Origin: CAVRCT01 sp963719645
Lineage (GTDB): Bacteria; Pseudomonadota; Gammaproteobacteria; DSM-16500
DNA length: 64,000 nt
Assembly: GCA_963719645.1 (NCBI GenBank)
Contig: CAVRCT010000007.1
Coordinates: 1 to 64,000 of the forward strand
Direction: 5' to 3'
Part shown: in pieces, positions 9,801 through 19,099 of the stretch
How positions within the stretch are numbered: position 1 is the stretch's first letter
Layout of the letters: every line of letters begins with the position of its first letter
The notes under the pieces: generated by a model
Told to the model about the DNA's origin: nothing
Database searches by the model: none
What the model saw: only the letters and a program-made list of their open reading frames with translations
Position numbers and translations under genes: made by a program

Positions 9801-10242
9801 GCTCTGACTTAAATTGCTTTGCCAGAATAAAATTTATTTTTGAGTTAGCGAGTAATGTTGTTTTTCCAGCACTGGGTGGGCCAATTAATAAATACCAGGG
9901 TAACTCTGCTAAATGGATGGTCGTATTATTTCGATTGAGCGCCGTTTTTTTTAAAAATTCAATCGCACCTTGAAACCGATTTTGCAGCAATTCAATTCGC
10001 TTGTTGATTTCTTGCTGCAAGGGTGATGTAGCCTGCGGGACTTTTTTGTTAGCAGTATCCAGGAATAAATATTTTAAAAACAATATTAAAAAAAGTGCGG
10101 TGATGACATAACCGCGCTGCACCGCTTGAGTCAATGGCGCATGATTTGCAATGGTCATGAGCGGGCCTACAAACCAAATCAACAGGGCTGAGGCGATAAA
10201 AATAGCGATGGGAAGAATTTCTTTACGAGTCATGAGTTTCAT
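6877..10242 (-). CDS. icmF: Dot/Icm membrane protein IcmF
   Basis: A large inner-membrane protein of about 1121 residues. Two N-terminal membrane segments are followed by a GTPase-like domain with Walker A GPPSAGKT, then TRDSVLVDVPGAY and FVITKCDSLPG. A third membrane segment (SVVVIAALLLG) precedes the long periplasmic region with the C-terminal ImcF-related domain. IcmF works with DotU to stabilise the Dot/Icm core. It follows dotU and overlaps it by 20 bases with the ATG at 10242; a TTG at 10260 and an ATG at 10233 are alternatives and none has a clear ribosome binding site. Homologues (TssM) also occur in type VI systems, but no other type VI gene is here. Confidence 0.93.
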   Translation of the reverse strand: MKLMTRKEILPIAIFIASALLIWFVGPLMTIANHAPLTQAVQRGYVITALFLILFLKYLFLDTANKKVPQATSPLQQEINKRIELLQNRFQGAIEFLKKTALNRNNTTIHLAELPWYLLIGPPSAGKTTLLANSKINFILAKQFKSEQIAQIPSSDSCDWWVTRDSVLVDVPGAYLMSPNNSAKKSDGVIANATWRGLLNLIKNSPTREKLNGVIVSINLPELMKKQNDQRNQIIHDLKRRIVDLRTMFGIELPFYFVITKCDSLPGFLEFFSENTQDELGQAWGITLPVLQPHEKLVDVFSHRFNTLIKRLNKQLLWRLHHEHNPFARAYIKDFPLHVERLKETLTNFLNALAMPDLHLHGVYLTSAIQKNIEETQTYLYPATHPQNSQIMRAPAIPARPYFIKQMLMQGILQTFEYPGQEKKVTLLQQRLTYAAALSVVVIAALLLGRDFQHSVQKAYAMQNELSHFQLYMQQSTNDTGRLVKALPLLDSLQQAASAAKQKNSILSALAFYSHQSQRTANVVYNQALQTIVLPEVKKNLEKYLQTANSKNPEYVYTALKAYLMLADEQNRQASFITNTLNLIISQPMNKNALSQLTQHIDAAFHDNSLTIDLKSDLIAEVRKQLVNLPSDDLSMLILKNYDNNNADSAVELGTNTGHPPVFVSHNLANRIPNIFTADYFAKVVDGQIAMAANEAINGNWVLGDISSNPNQPTTATLTTQLHNRYLANYIDIWESLLANIQPNTPKNLLQTDEMIVSLTNNNSPLLHLLQTIKKNTDFAPITTSSPKLQALNNLIGSVGDDRESPLYQVFVNLRQLHSYLQTILTANDLSKAAFDISTQRMKNSAHDPITEVRRLADQSPEPMKTWLRTISGDSWGFIMSEAAQYIGVAWQNQILPTYNTDILNHYPFNQRSRQEVNLVHFTQFLGHQGKLAVFYTSYFKPFIDDSHLPWTWRNIDDQKIPFSNALLANLEHAALLQRVFFPYKDNKLAVQFALRPVALEAGVKSFELNINGSAVYLQKNNVRGIRVLSWPGNFTRHGTSVNVITANNKMIRNSYEGDWAWFKLVNNALQNINGKKELLLTFSANGRTAKYLLSANSELNPFLANNLASFELPQELIPVG

Positions 10243-11080
10243 AGAGTATAGATTTTCCAATATGCATTAGCTCTTGATAGGCTTGATTTGAAATAGTGTC
10301 GAGCAAATAAGCTAAACCGATGAACAATGCCAAAATAACGCTGGCCGTGACGACAATAACGAAACCGAACGAAAATGTTTTCTTCTTGCGAGGCTTAGTA
10401 ATAAAAGTAGGCTTGATCGGATAAGGCGATAACGTTTTATGGGTATCCCCTTGATAAGCGCGAATGCGTTTATATAAGGCATTGCAAATTTGTTCAAATT
10501 GACCGTTGCCGGATTCATCAATGCGGAGATTTCCTTTGAAGCCTAAGCTTAGACACAAATACATAAATTCCATCAAATCAATATAGAGTGCGGGATCTTT
10601 GATGATGCGTTCCAGAATGACAAAAAAGCGTCCTTGCTGACTTTTATCTTGTTTGAATTCGTTTAAGATGCAGAATTCTTCCCACTGGTCTTGGCCCCAA
10701 GTCGTATGACTGATGATGTCATCTAAGGTGACGCAGATGGCATAGCGACTTACTAAAATATATTCCGAGTTATAACCCTGGGTGTTGGCAAGTTCTTCAA
10801 ACGAGTTAATCTCATGGACTAATTCTTCTTGTAATTTATTGAGTGCTGAATAGCTTTTCATTTGCTTCAATTTGCCCATGATTGAAAACAAGTAGGCGGC
10901 TGAGTCAACGAGTGGGTTAATGCCTGCTTTGGGGTGATGCGAGATAAATTTATTGCGCAATAATAATTGAGCAGAGGATTCGGCGAGAGAAGCAGGTATG
11001 ACTTGCGCAGAGGCTTCTTCCGAATTTTCTGTCGAAGAGTGGATTTCATGAGCAAGAGATTCAGTGGTGCTGGCGTTCAT
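10223..11080 (-). CDS. dotU: Dot/Icm protein DotU (IcmH)
   Basis: 285 residues with the DotU/TssL architecture: a cytoplasmic helical domain with SRYAICVTLDDIISHTTWG, GRFFVILERIIKDPALY and ELMEFMYLCLSLGFKGN-type segments, then one C-terminal membrane helix (FGFVIVVTASVILALFIGLAYLL) and a short tail. DotU partners IcmF at the inner membrane. It overlaps icmF, so translation is coupled. The N-terminus is a Glu/Ser/Ala-rich leader of about 40 residues that is likely disordered. Confidence 0.93.
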   Translation of the reverse strand: MNASTTESLAHEIHSSTENSEEASAQVIPASLAESSAQLLLRNKFISHHPKAGINPLVDSAAYLFSIMGKLKQMKSYSALNKLQEELVHEINSFEELANTQGYNSEYILVSRYAICVTLDDIISHTTWGQDQWEEFCILNEFKQDKSQQGRFFVILERIIKDPALYIDLMEFMYLCLSLGFKGNLRIDESGNGQFEQICNALYKRIRAYQGDTHKTLSPYPIKPTFITKPRKKKTFSFGFVIVVTASVILALFIGLAYLLDTISNQAYQELMHIGKSILYETHDS

Positions 11081-11214
11081 TGTTGGCTGATTTCCCTTTC
11101 GTTGTGCTACCCCTTAAAAACCTTTGCAGTATACCAATCTTTCTACAGATGAAAAAGAACTCTGTCTATATCTATTACACTTCATAGAGACATCTAAAAA
11201 GGAAAAGTTAATTA

Positions 11215-11522
11215 TTTTATACAAATCCCCCTTGTTCCTGACGGATCAACGCAAATTCCACCCATGCGTCGTCCTGAAAAATCTTACGCCCAACTCATTT
11301 GACCGCAGTTATCGCAGTAGCGCGTAAGATTTATTCAGGATCTACGAACGAAGAACTGATTCTGGAATTTATATGGATCGATGATACTCAAGTGGATCCT
11401 GAATAAATATTCCGTGCGAGTACCCTCGCTATGGTTAAAATACGTTGACGTCATATTTTTCAGGACGACGCATGGGTGGAATTTGCGTCGATCCGTCAGG
11501 AACAAGGGGGATTTATATAAAA
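11215..11522. repeat. Family B arms surrounding element E1
   Basis: TTTTATACAAATCCCCC and TTGTTC on the left and GAACAAGGGGG with ATTTATATAAAA on the right are the tips of a family B palindrome, but the usual B centre (CTTTTTCAAAGTGGGAGACC and its return) is absent and E1 occupies its place. The composite fills the gap between dotU and fis. Confidence 0.8.
11239..11498. repeat. Family E element, copy E1
   Basis: 260 bp with inverted ends TGACGGATCAACGCAAATTC and its near complement, continuing inward as CCACCCATGCGTCGTCCTG and ATTTTTCAGGACGACG. The centre is not palindromic throughout but carries GGATCT/GGATCC and TGAATAAAT blocks. A second copy of the same length lies at 36423. No significant ORF. 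It is probably a non-autonomous transposable element. Confidence 0.85.
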
Positions 11523-11531
11523 AGCAACATT

Positions 11532-11562
11532 AAAAAAAATCCCGCCAAAGCGGGATTTTAAA
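11532..11562 (-). terminator. Rho-independent terminator downstream of fis
   Basis: On the minus strand AAAATCCCGC, a TTTG loop and GCGGGATTTTTTTT form a 10-bp stem ending in a run of eight T. It lies 18 bases after the fis stop codon, in the right orientation to end the prmA/fis transcript. Confidence 0.88.
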
Positions 11563-11580
11563 AATAACTTAAAGTGTCAA

Positions 11581-11886
11581 TTAATCTAACATACCGTAGA
11601 TTTTTAACTTCTTACGCAACGTACCACGGCTTAAGCCAAGTAAGATTGCTGCGCGAGATTGATTGCCTTTGGTGTATTCCATCACTGCTTCCAATAATGG
11701 CACTTCAACTTCAGCCAGCACAAGTTCGTATAAATTATTAGGCGCTTGATCTTTTAATTGCGCAAAATAACTTTCTAAGGCTTGTCTCACGCTGTCGTGT
11801 AAAGGTTGGTTCTTATGCGCAACCGTAAAAGGTGACATCACCTTTTGAGTTGCATTGCTTGATTCTGCGTTTGTGTTAATGGCCAT
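11581..11886 (-). CDS. fis: DNA-binding protein Fis
   Basis: 101 residues, the normal size. The C-terminal helix-turn-helix region [20 protein letters not shown] is almost identical to the family consensus, and [21 protein letters not shown] precedes it. Fis is a small homodimeric nucleoid protein that bends DNA and tunes transcription, including of virulence genes in relatives. It lies about 105 bases downstream of prmA on the same strand, echoing the common prmA-dusB-fis arrangement, here without dusB. A strong terminator follows. Confidence 0.96.
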   Translation of the reverse strand: MAINTNAESSNATQKVMSPFTVAHKNQPLHDSVRQALESYFAQLKDQAPNNLYELVLAEVEVPLLEAVMEYTKGNQSRAAILLGLSRGTLRKKLKIYGMLD

Positions 11887-11991
11887 GGTGTTCTCTCAAT
11901 CAAAAATTCCAAAAATTAAAATGTATAATTTCTTCCCAAAAAACGCATTATACACTACTGTTCGTTGTTCGATCAATTGGCAGAAGAAAGT

Positions 11992-12879
11992 TTATTTGCG
12001 GACAGCCGCTAATGAAACCCACTCGCCTTGTGTTCGACAGTCAAATTGATCAAACCAATCGGCGTAATTGTACCTAATTTGCTCATATTGTTCAAGTAAA
12101 ATACCAGACAAAAGGATTTTTCCATTCGATTTGACCAATTTGGCAAATAGAGGAGCTAATTCAATCAGGGGTTGTGCCAAGATGTTGGCGATGATCAGAT
12201 CGGCCAATGGCAGGTTATTTGGCAATGTTTTAGGCAGGTAAGTGCTTAAAACAGGTGGAAAAAGCTGATTTTGCGCCCCATTGTTTTGCGTTGCTTCTAA
12301 TGCTTGAGGATCATAATCAACTGCCACGACTTGCTTAGCACCTAGTTTCAATGCCGCTAAGCCTAAAATCCCGGAACCGCAGCCGTAATCGATGACGAGT
12401 GCTTGTGAGTCAATCTGTTGATCAAGCCATTGCAAGCATAAGGCAGTGGTCGGATGGGTGCCTGTGCCAAAGGCTAAACCCGGGTCTAAAATCACATTCA
12501 CTGCATCAGGTTCGGGCGGAATATGCCAGCTCGGACAGACCCATAATCGGCTGCCAAATTGAATCGGTTGGTAGTATGCCAGACAAACGCGTTCCCAATC
12601 TTGGTCTGCGACATGCTGAATATGAAAGTTCTCAATGATCCCTTTTGCTTGCTGTTCTTCAAAATAAGTCACGATTTCTCGAAGCGAAATGGTGGTATCA
12701 AACAGTCCAACCACAATGGTTTCGGGCCATAAATCCATATTGCCCGGCGTGGGTTCAAAAATAGGTTGGTTCCCGGCATCTTGAAAAGTGACTGCGGCTG
12801 CGCCGAGTAATTGCAACTGATCACTGATGGTGTCAGCGTACTCTGAACGGGTTTTGATATGCAGTTCAAGCCAGGACAT
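11992..12879 (-). CDS. prmA: Ribosomal protein L11 methyltransferase PrmA
   Basis: 295 residues, typical length. The N-terminal substrate-binding domain begins MSWLELHIKTRSEYADTISD. The SAM-binding domain has VIDYGCGSGILGLAALKLGA, then VDYDPQALEATQNNG, and the catalytic-region motif LIIANILAQPLIELAP. PrmA trimethylates ribosomal protein L11. In most gammaproteobacteria it follows accC; here accC lies 4.3 kb upstream in the same direction, separated by two unknown genes and repeats. Confidence 0.96.
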   Translation of the reverse strand: MSWLELHIKTRSEYADTISDQLQLLGAAAVTFQDAGNQPIFEPTPGNMDLWPETIVVGLFDTTISLREIVTYFEEQQAKGIIENFHIQHVADQDWERVCLAYYQPIQFGSRLWVCPSWHIPPEPDAVNVILDPGLAFGTGTHPTTALCLQWLDQQIDSQALVIDYGCGSGILGLAALKLGAKQVVAVDYDPQALEATQNNGAQNQLFPPVLSTYLPKTLPNNLPLADLIIANILAQPLIELAPLFAKLVKSNGKILLSGILLEQYEQIRYNYADWFDQFDCRTQGEWVSLAAVRK

Positions 12880-12926
12880 GCGGTATTTCCTTAAAATACA
12901 AAAGTCTAAAGAGGGGTAATATGGTC

Positions 12927-12932
12927 TATAAT
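12927..12932 (+). promoter_or_regulatory. Possible -10 hexamer for the gene at 12971
   Basis: A perfect TATAAT lies 39 bases before the chosen start, in a locally AT-rich stretch. No convincing -35 hexamer is seen at 16-18 bases spacing, so this is only a candidate. Confidence 0.3.
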
Positions 12933-12970
12933 ATTATATAAAGTAAGCAAATTTTTATTAGGTGGCTATT

Positions 12971-15412
12971 ATGGATGCAAGACAAGCATTTGTCGATGCT
13001 GTTGCTCTCACACAAGAGGATATTATTGCAGGGATCAGGTCTGGTCGTGCTTTTACAAATAACAGGACCCTGTCGCAACAAGGGAAATTTCCTTGTTTAG
13101 TTGAGCTGCAAAACGCATATCTTGAATTATTAAAGACAGCTCAATTTGAAAATCCGAGTGCCAGAATAGCAGAAGCGAAATTGTCAGAGACGACCTTAGC
13201 TAGCATCCAAGAATTGCGTTTACTGATATTGCGAGTTTCGTTTGCGGTGTTACTGGATGAAACAGGTCATTTTAATCCTGTGATCGCAGATGGCTTACTA
13301 AATATTTTGTTAGATGAATCGGGTATTTTTTTACAAAAAATAAGTAGCATTCGAGAAGATGCTGAATTTAGCAAAGATCCTATTTTAGGGACGCAGAAGT
13401 ACCTCGTGACAGGCTATTATGAATTTCAATTTTTTTCTATCAGCAATATCGCAACAGCGATGACACAAGAGGCAGCTGATAATCAAAATCTAAGTCTGTT
13501 GAAAATGATGGCTCAAGTTTCTCAGACGGTAATGCGCGCTATTCCCGACGAAGCGTTTCAACAGGAAAAGCAGGGCCATATGGCGAAATGGACAGCGCTA
13601 CGTGAATTTAAAGATTTCGACGCTTTTATTTTGCAAGATATCCAATTTTATAAAAGCAAAACATGGGAAGAATATATAAAACATAAAGCGGCCATGCTGG
13701 ATCCGTATCCCCTCGAAAAGTCTATCTATGAAGAAATGATTAGTCTCATCGCGCCATTACAAATTCTAGTACAAGATCAAGCCGAAGCAGTACATCGAGA
13801 TAATGAAGCGAAGGTGCAATTCCAACGATTATATGCTGACTTAGAAAATTTACAAAAAAATCGGTTGAATAAACCTATTTTTATGCAACGTATTGAAGCA
13901 CTCAAAACTTTCTGCGGTCAGTTGCAAGCAGATGAACCGGCAGAGCTGAAAGCGCTGAGAGAGTATGTGGATAAAAATATTAAAGATACGCTGGAAAACA
14001 CGCCAACAGAAATTTTAGGAAGAGTTTTCAAATTAAAAAACACGTTGGTTTTGGAGTCAAAAAGTGACGATCATGCAATTGGAGATAAAGCAGATGCGAA
14101 ATCAAGTGCGGTGGTGCCTCTTTCGCCAAAGGAAGTGATAGCTCAGGCAAGAGCAGCGCTGGTTGAATTGATTCTCGATAACAAAAGTGAAGATGCCGTA
14201 AACTTTCGTCAAAAGGCACTTAACGATGCCAAAATTTCATTAGCGCGTTTCTTTAATGGGTTAGACAATGCACCGGATCGAGAAGCGAAGGTTTTGATCG
14301 CGACACCCGAATTAAAAAACATGTATGCAGAAATTCGTGGGTTAGGGCAGCTGGTCGGTGACGGCGATTTAACACTCGGAACACGAATTCGCACCCAAGA
14401 ATTTACCATGGGTGTTTTGTATTATGCGGTTAGACTGTTTTTAGATGCGAAAGGGGAATTTGATGCGACGATCAAAAGTGCACTGCAAACCATTTTATTG
14501 GATGACAAAGGTGCAGTGAAATCGGAATGTGTTGCTGAGGAACGAAAAGGAAGTGTTTCAACAGTGACGGATGTTCGCAATCAGTTATTATCGGGTTATA
14601 TAGGCTATTTCGTCAATTTCTTGCAGAAGGGTGACAAGACGTCGACTGATCGAATGCGCAGGGAAAAAGAACTTAAGTCGGAAGGAATAACGGGCAATTT
14701 AGCGATGTTGGAAGCGCGCATTATCGATGACACTCAAAAACAAATGAGAGTTCTTTTGCCCGACGTGATTGATTTATCTCTCGCAGATGAAAGGTTTCGG
14801 ACTAGTAAATCATTTGCCGATTATTATAAAGAAATAGAATTAACACGCGTATTTTTATCAAAAAGAAGAATAGCTGAAGTGATGAGTGATCCTAAGTTTG
14901 CTGAAGCGTTGACGCTCAATGATTATTTTTCTGAAAAATTTTCTGCACAAATAAATAAGTTGAAGCTCGCCTTGTTTGAGTCACTTGCCAGCGCGTCAAA
15001 AAAAATGAGTGATAAAAAACATGATGCTGCCCTGGCTGACCTCTTTCCGACGATACAAGGTGAATTAAGAAAGCTAGCACTTCGAGAAGCAGTGGATCAA
15101 AAAATATTATTGAAAGCGTTAGATAAATTAAAAAATTATATTAAAAAATTACCGAAAGAATTTGAAAAACAACGAGTCGAATTAAAAGCATTTGTTGAAA
15201 AAATCTTACCCGGATTGCAGAAAGCGCCCGACGAAGTCATTGTCATTACACTGACGTCAATTCGTCAGATGAAAGAGTCAAAAGAGAAAGGAGGCTTTTT
15301 CAAAAGCAAAAAAAATAAGTCTAATGCAGCTGACGCAAAAAAAGAGCCAACGCCCGATACGCCTGCTGTTGCAAGAAGTGCTAGTGTGAGTTCTTCTACG
15401 CGTAAGTCATAG
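12971..15412 (+). CDS. Unknown helical protein of 813 residues with an internal duplication
   Basis: Not recognised. The ATG at 12971 is preferred because TAGGTGG precedes it by a normal distance; a GTG at 12962 would overlap that site. There is no signal peptide or membrane helix, and the composition is charged and helical. Two regions resemble each other: around residues 90-160 (FAVLLDETGHFNPVIADGL, then ILLDESG and GYYEFQFF) and around 480-560 (YAVRLFLDAKGEFDATIKSA, then ILLDDKG and GYIGYFVNFL). The C-terminus is Lys/Ser/Thr-rich and low in complexity, ending SASVSSSTRKS. It lies between prmA and accC, where no such gene is usual, and is bordered by repeat D1. A Dot/Icm effector is a reasonable guess, not more. 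Confidence 0.8.
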   Translation: MDARQAFVDAVALTQEDIIAGIRSGRAFTNNRTLSQQGKFPCLVELQNAYLELLKTAQFENPSARIAEAKLSETTLASIQELRLLILRVSFAVLLDETGHFNPVIADGLLNILLDESGIFLQKISSIREDAEFSKDPILGTQKYLVTGYYEFQFFSISNIATAMTQEAADNQNLSLLKMMAQVSQTVMRAIPDEAFQQEKQGHMAKWTALREFKDFDAFILQDIQFYKSKTWEEYIKHKAAMLDPYPLEKSIYEEMISLIAPLQILVQDQAEAVHRDNEAKVQFQRLYADLENLQKNRLNKPIFMQRIEALKTFCGQLQADEPAELKALREYVDKNIKDTLENTPTEILGRVFKLKNTLVLESKSDDHAIGDKADAKSSAVVPLSPKEVIAQARAALVELILDNKSEDAVNFRQKALNDAKISLARFFNGLDNAPDREAKVLIATPELKNMYAEIRGLGQLVGDGDLTLGTRIRTQEFTMGVLYYAVRLFLDAKGEFDATIKSALQTILLDDKGAVKSECVAEERKGSVSTVTDVRNQLLSGYIGYFVNFLQKGDKTSTDRMRREKELKSEGITGNLAMLEARIIDDTQKQMRVLLPDVIDLSLADERFRTSKSFADYYKEIELTRVFLSKRRIAEVMSDPKFAEALTLNDYFSEKFSAQINKLKLALFESLASASKKMSDKKHDAALADLFPTIQGELRKLALREAVDQKILLKALDKLKNYIKKLPKEFEKQRVELKAFVEKILPGLQKAPDEVIVITLTSIRQMKESKEKGGFFKSKKNKSNAADAKKEPTPDTPAVARSASVSSSTRKS

Positions 15413-15454
15413 AATTGAAAAAGAGTTGTTATTTAAATGAGTCTTAAAAAAGGA

Positions 15455-15752
15455 CTGCCATCGTGAGTGCTTAAGGAAGAGCTGTCATCGTGAGTTGCTT
15501 AAGAAGGGGCTATCGTCGTGAGTGCTTAAGAAGGGGCTATCGTCGTGAGTGCTTAAAAAAATGCTTGTCATCCTGAGTGCTTTTCGCTCCGAAGGATCTC
15601 CCGCAACTTTCTGAGGCTTAGCTAAATATTTTTCTAAGCATCTCTCTGCTATATAAGGGGATCCTTCGGAGCGAAAAGCACTCAGGATGACAAGCCCTTC
15701 CTTAAGCGCTCACGATGACAAGCCCTTCCTTAAGCACTCACGATGACAACAC
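15455..15752. repeat. Family D palindromic array, copy D1
   Basis: The left arm has about four tandem units of the type GTCATCGTGAGTGCTTAAG, then a core GTCATCCTGAGTGCTTTTCG, CTCCGAAGGATCTCCCGC. A short spacer follows, then the complementary core and two to three inverted units. The whole is a large imperfect palindrome between the 813-residue gene and the Cys-His-Asp gene (convergent ends). The core resembles a widespread bacterial repeat (CTGAGCG...CGAAGGATCT), from memory. Confidence 0.9.
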
Positions 15753-15769
15753 TAGCAAGATCCTTGCCA

Positions 15770-16747
15770 TCAAGAACGAAGTTTTTTTTCAGGGCGCGAA
15801 GAGGAGCTCGCTGACTCTGTTGGCTCCAATAAATTCGTTGCGGAATATTCTTTGATGACGTTTTCCACCAATTCCATTCCATGTAAAAATGTCATTCCCT
15901 CTGAGTTAGGATAACACGCCTTGATTTCTTGTAATTGTTTGCTTTTTTCTTTCAGTAAAAACGTATTGATATCGAGCACGACTCGGTGAGTCGGATCAAT
16001 TAAATAAAATTCTCCACGTTGATTTTTATAAATGACAACCATGTGCCGAATTTTTTTCGACTCAGCCGCTCCTGAAAGATTAGTCGTGTAGCAACAGATG
16101 CACTCACCCGGGGTTGTTCCAACTTTTCTTGCGAGCAAGCAAGAAAAATAAAGCGCGAAATGACGACACAACGCTATTTTAGCATCCAGGATATTCTCTA
16201 ATGGAATGGTTGTATCTTCCTTCTTTTTGGTCTTATCGCCTTTTTTCTCATGGTACTGCGCAGTAATCTTTGCAATATCATCGTGATCAGCATTTTCCCG
16301 CGCATTTTGCAGATTTTCGCGAACGTGAATGACCAGCGTAGTCAATAATTCAGTCGTTTGTGAGTCTGTCTCTGCTGCATCTTTTGAATCCTTCTCTTCA
16401 TCCATAGGGGCTACTGTACCATCGTTATTTTGCGAATGAGAAAGATGCTCAGGCTCTGTTGTGTTGTAGGTGTTTTGCGAATGAGAAAGATGCTCTGACT
16501 CCGCTGTGTCATCCAATGATTGGGATTGTGTAGGTTTTAATTCAATGTCAGACATGCTGAGAATAGTTTTTGACATAGGATGCGCGATAATTTTTTTTTG
16601 ATCCACTAGAAGGGTTTCACGGAGATGGCTTGCACTGACTGATGCAAATAAGGGTGTCTGAGCAATATTGAGAAAATTATATAGTAGAGGAGTTTTTTTT
16701 GTGTTGTCTGTAGCGTCTTCTGATGCTTTTCTTTTTTTAGAGAACAT
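15770..16747 (-). CDS. Unknown protein with transglutaminase-like Cys-His-Asp signature
   Basis: 325 residues starting at ATG 16747 after AAGAGGA. The first 180 residues look disordered, with two copies of EHLSHSQN (85-92 and 100-107) and acidic and Lys-rich stretches. Residues 188-255 hold LCRHFALYFSCLLARKVG (Cys194), RHMVVIY (His235) and FYLIDPTH (Asp251). This order and spacing is the catalytic pattern of the transglutaminase-like / papain-fold cysteine protease superfamily. The C-terminus is Ser-rich and basic. It sits downstream of accBC between D1 and D2. The fold is inferred; an effector or housekeeping peptidase are both possible. Confidence 0.75.
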   Translation of the reverse strand: MFSKKRKASEDATDNTKKTPLLYNFLNIAQTPLFASVSASHLRETLLVDQKKIIAHPMSKTILSMSDIELKPTQSQSLDDTAESEHLSHSQNTYNTTEPEHLSHSQNNDGTVAPMDEEKDSKDAAETDSQTTELLTTLVIHVRENLQNARENADHDDIAKITAQYHEKKGDKTKKKEDTTIPLENILDAKIALCRHFALYFSCLLARKVGTTPGECICCYTTNLSGAAESKKIRHMVVIYKNQRGEFYLIDPTHRVVLDINTFLLKEKSKQLQEIKACYPNSEGMTFLHGMELVENVIKEYSATNLLEPTESASSSSRPEKKLRS

Positions 16748-16785
16748 ATTGTTTTTATCCTCTTGGGGGCGATTAAGAAAGGGTT

Positions 16786-17158
16786 GTCATCGTGAGCGCT
16801 TAAGAAGAAGCTGTTATCGTGAGCGCTTAAGATAAGGGCTGTTATCGTGAGCGCTTAAGAAAGAGCTGTTATCGTGAGCGCTTAAGAAAGGGCTGTCATC
16901 CTGAGCGCTTTTCGCTCCGAAGGATCTCCCGCAAATTTCTGTGGCTTAGCTAAAGAATTTCTTAAGCATTCCTCTGCTTTATTGGGAGATCCTTCGGAGC
17001 GAAAAGCGCTCAGGATGACAGCCCTTTCTTAAGCGCTCACGATGACAGCTCTTTCTTAAGCGCTCACGATAACAGCCCTTTCTTAAGCGCTCACGATGAC
17101 AGCTCTTTCTTAAGCGCTCACGATAACAGCTCTTTCTTAAACACTCACGACGACAACG
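16786..17158. repeat. Family D palindromic array, copy D2
   Basis: The most regular D element. The left arm has four 27-28-bp units (CGTGAGCGCTTAAGAAAG type), then the core with GCTCCGAAGGATCTCCCGC. A spacer and the return core follow, and then five 27-bp units on the right arm. In the right arm units 1+2 and 3+4 (17020-17073 and 17074-17127) are identical, giving a perfect 54-bp direct duplication not mirrored on the left. It lies between the Cys-His-Asp gene and the 3' end of accC. Confidence 0.92.
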
Positions 17159-17165
17159 TTAGGAG

Positions 17166-18506
<1,341 letters not shown>

Positions 18507-18513
18507 AGATTCG

Positions 18514-18996
18514 TTACTCAATGACGACAAGGGGTTGGTTAAATTCAACGGGAACGCCGCTTTCAACGAGAATGGCGGTGATCGTACCGGTTTTGTCAGC
18601 TTCAATTTGATTAAACATTTTCATCGCTTCAATCAAGCAGAGTGTATCGCCTGGTTTAACGGGCTGACCAATTTGAATAAATTGTTTGGCGCCTGGGGAG
18701 GGTGATAAATAAACGGTGCCGACCATGGGCGCTTTGACGGAATGTTTATTTGCAATGGCTGCGCTGGCATTCGATTCGGCGGGTACTTGTGGTGCAGCCA
18801 GGACAGGTTGTGATACCGCTTCGGGTAAAGTGTAGTTAGGTGCGGCCGCCATCATGGCAGGCATGGCGCGAGTGACTTCTCGGCTAATTCGAACAGATTC
18901 TTCACCTTCGTGGATTTCAATTTCTGCAATCCCCGTTTCTTTAATTAATTCGATTAATTTGCGAATTTTTCGTATGTCCATGGCCATTTTTTTCAT
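18514..18996 (-). CDS. accB: Biotin carboxyl carrier protein
   Basis: 160 residues. The N-terminus [20 protein letters not shown] is typical, an Ala/Pro-rich linker follows, and the biotinyl domain carries the EAMKM motif with Lys126 as the biotinylation site. AccB carries the carboxyl group between biotin carboxylase and carboxyltransferase. AAAGGAG lies directly upstream of the first of three clustered ATGs (18996, 18987, 18981); the third matches the usual family start. Operon with accC. Confidence 0.97.
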   Translation of the reverse strand: MKKMAMDIRKIRKLIELIKETGIAEIEIHEGEESVRISREVTRAMPAMMAAAPNYTLPEAVSQPVLAAPQVPAESNASAAIANKHSVKAPMVGTVYLSPSPGAKQFIQIGQPVKPGDTLCLIEAMKMFNQIEADKTGTITAILVESGVPVEFNQPLVVIE

Positions 18997-19099
18997 TACT
19001 CCTTTTAGACCTGGTTGTTAAACAAGTCTGCATTTTGCCCGAAGTCTATGGCTTTGTCTAGATTAAAGAAGATGTCTGCAAAGTTTCGGAAGATAACGG

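Noticed and set aside
6877..11080. IcmF-DotU as part of a type VI secretion system (TssM-TssL)
   Set aside because: No other type VI gene is present, while many Dot/Icm genes are, and Dot/Icm systems contain this pair.
16786..17158. Regular 27-bp repeats resembling a CRISPR array
   Set aside because: The units are directly tandem without unique spacers, the array is mirrored around a palindromic core, and no cas gene is near.
18507..18605. An N-terminal extension of accC
   Set aside because: It overlaps accB and lacks similarity to the family; the start at [11 protein letters not shown] gives the normal protein.
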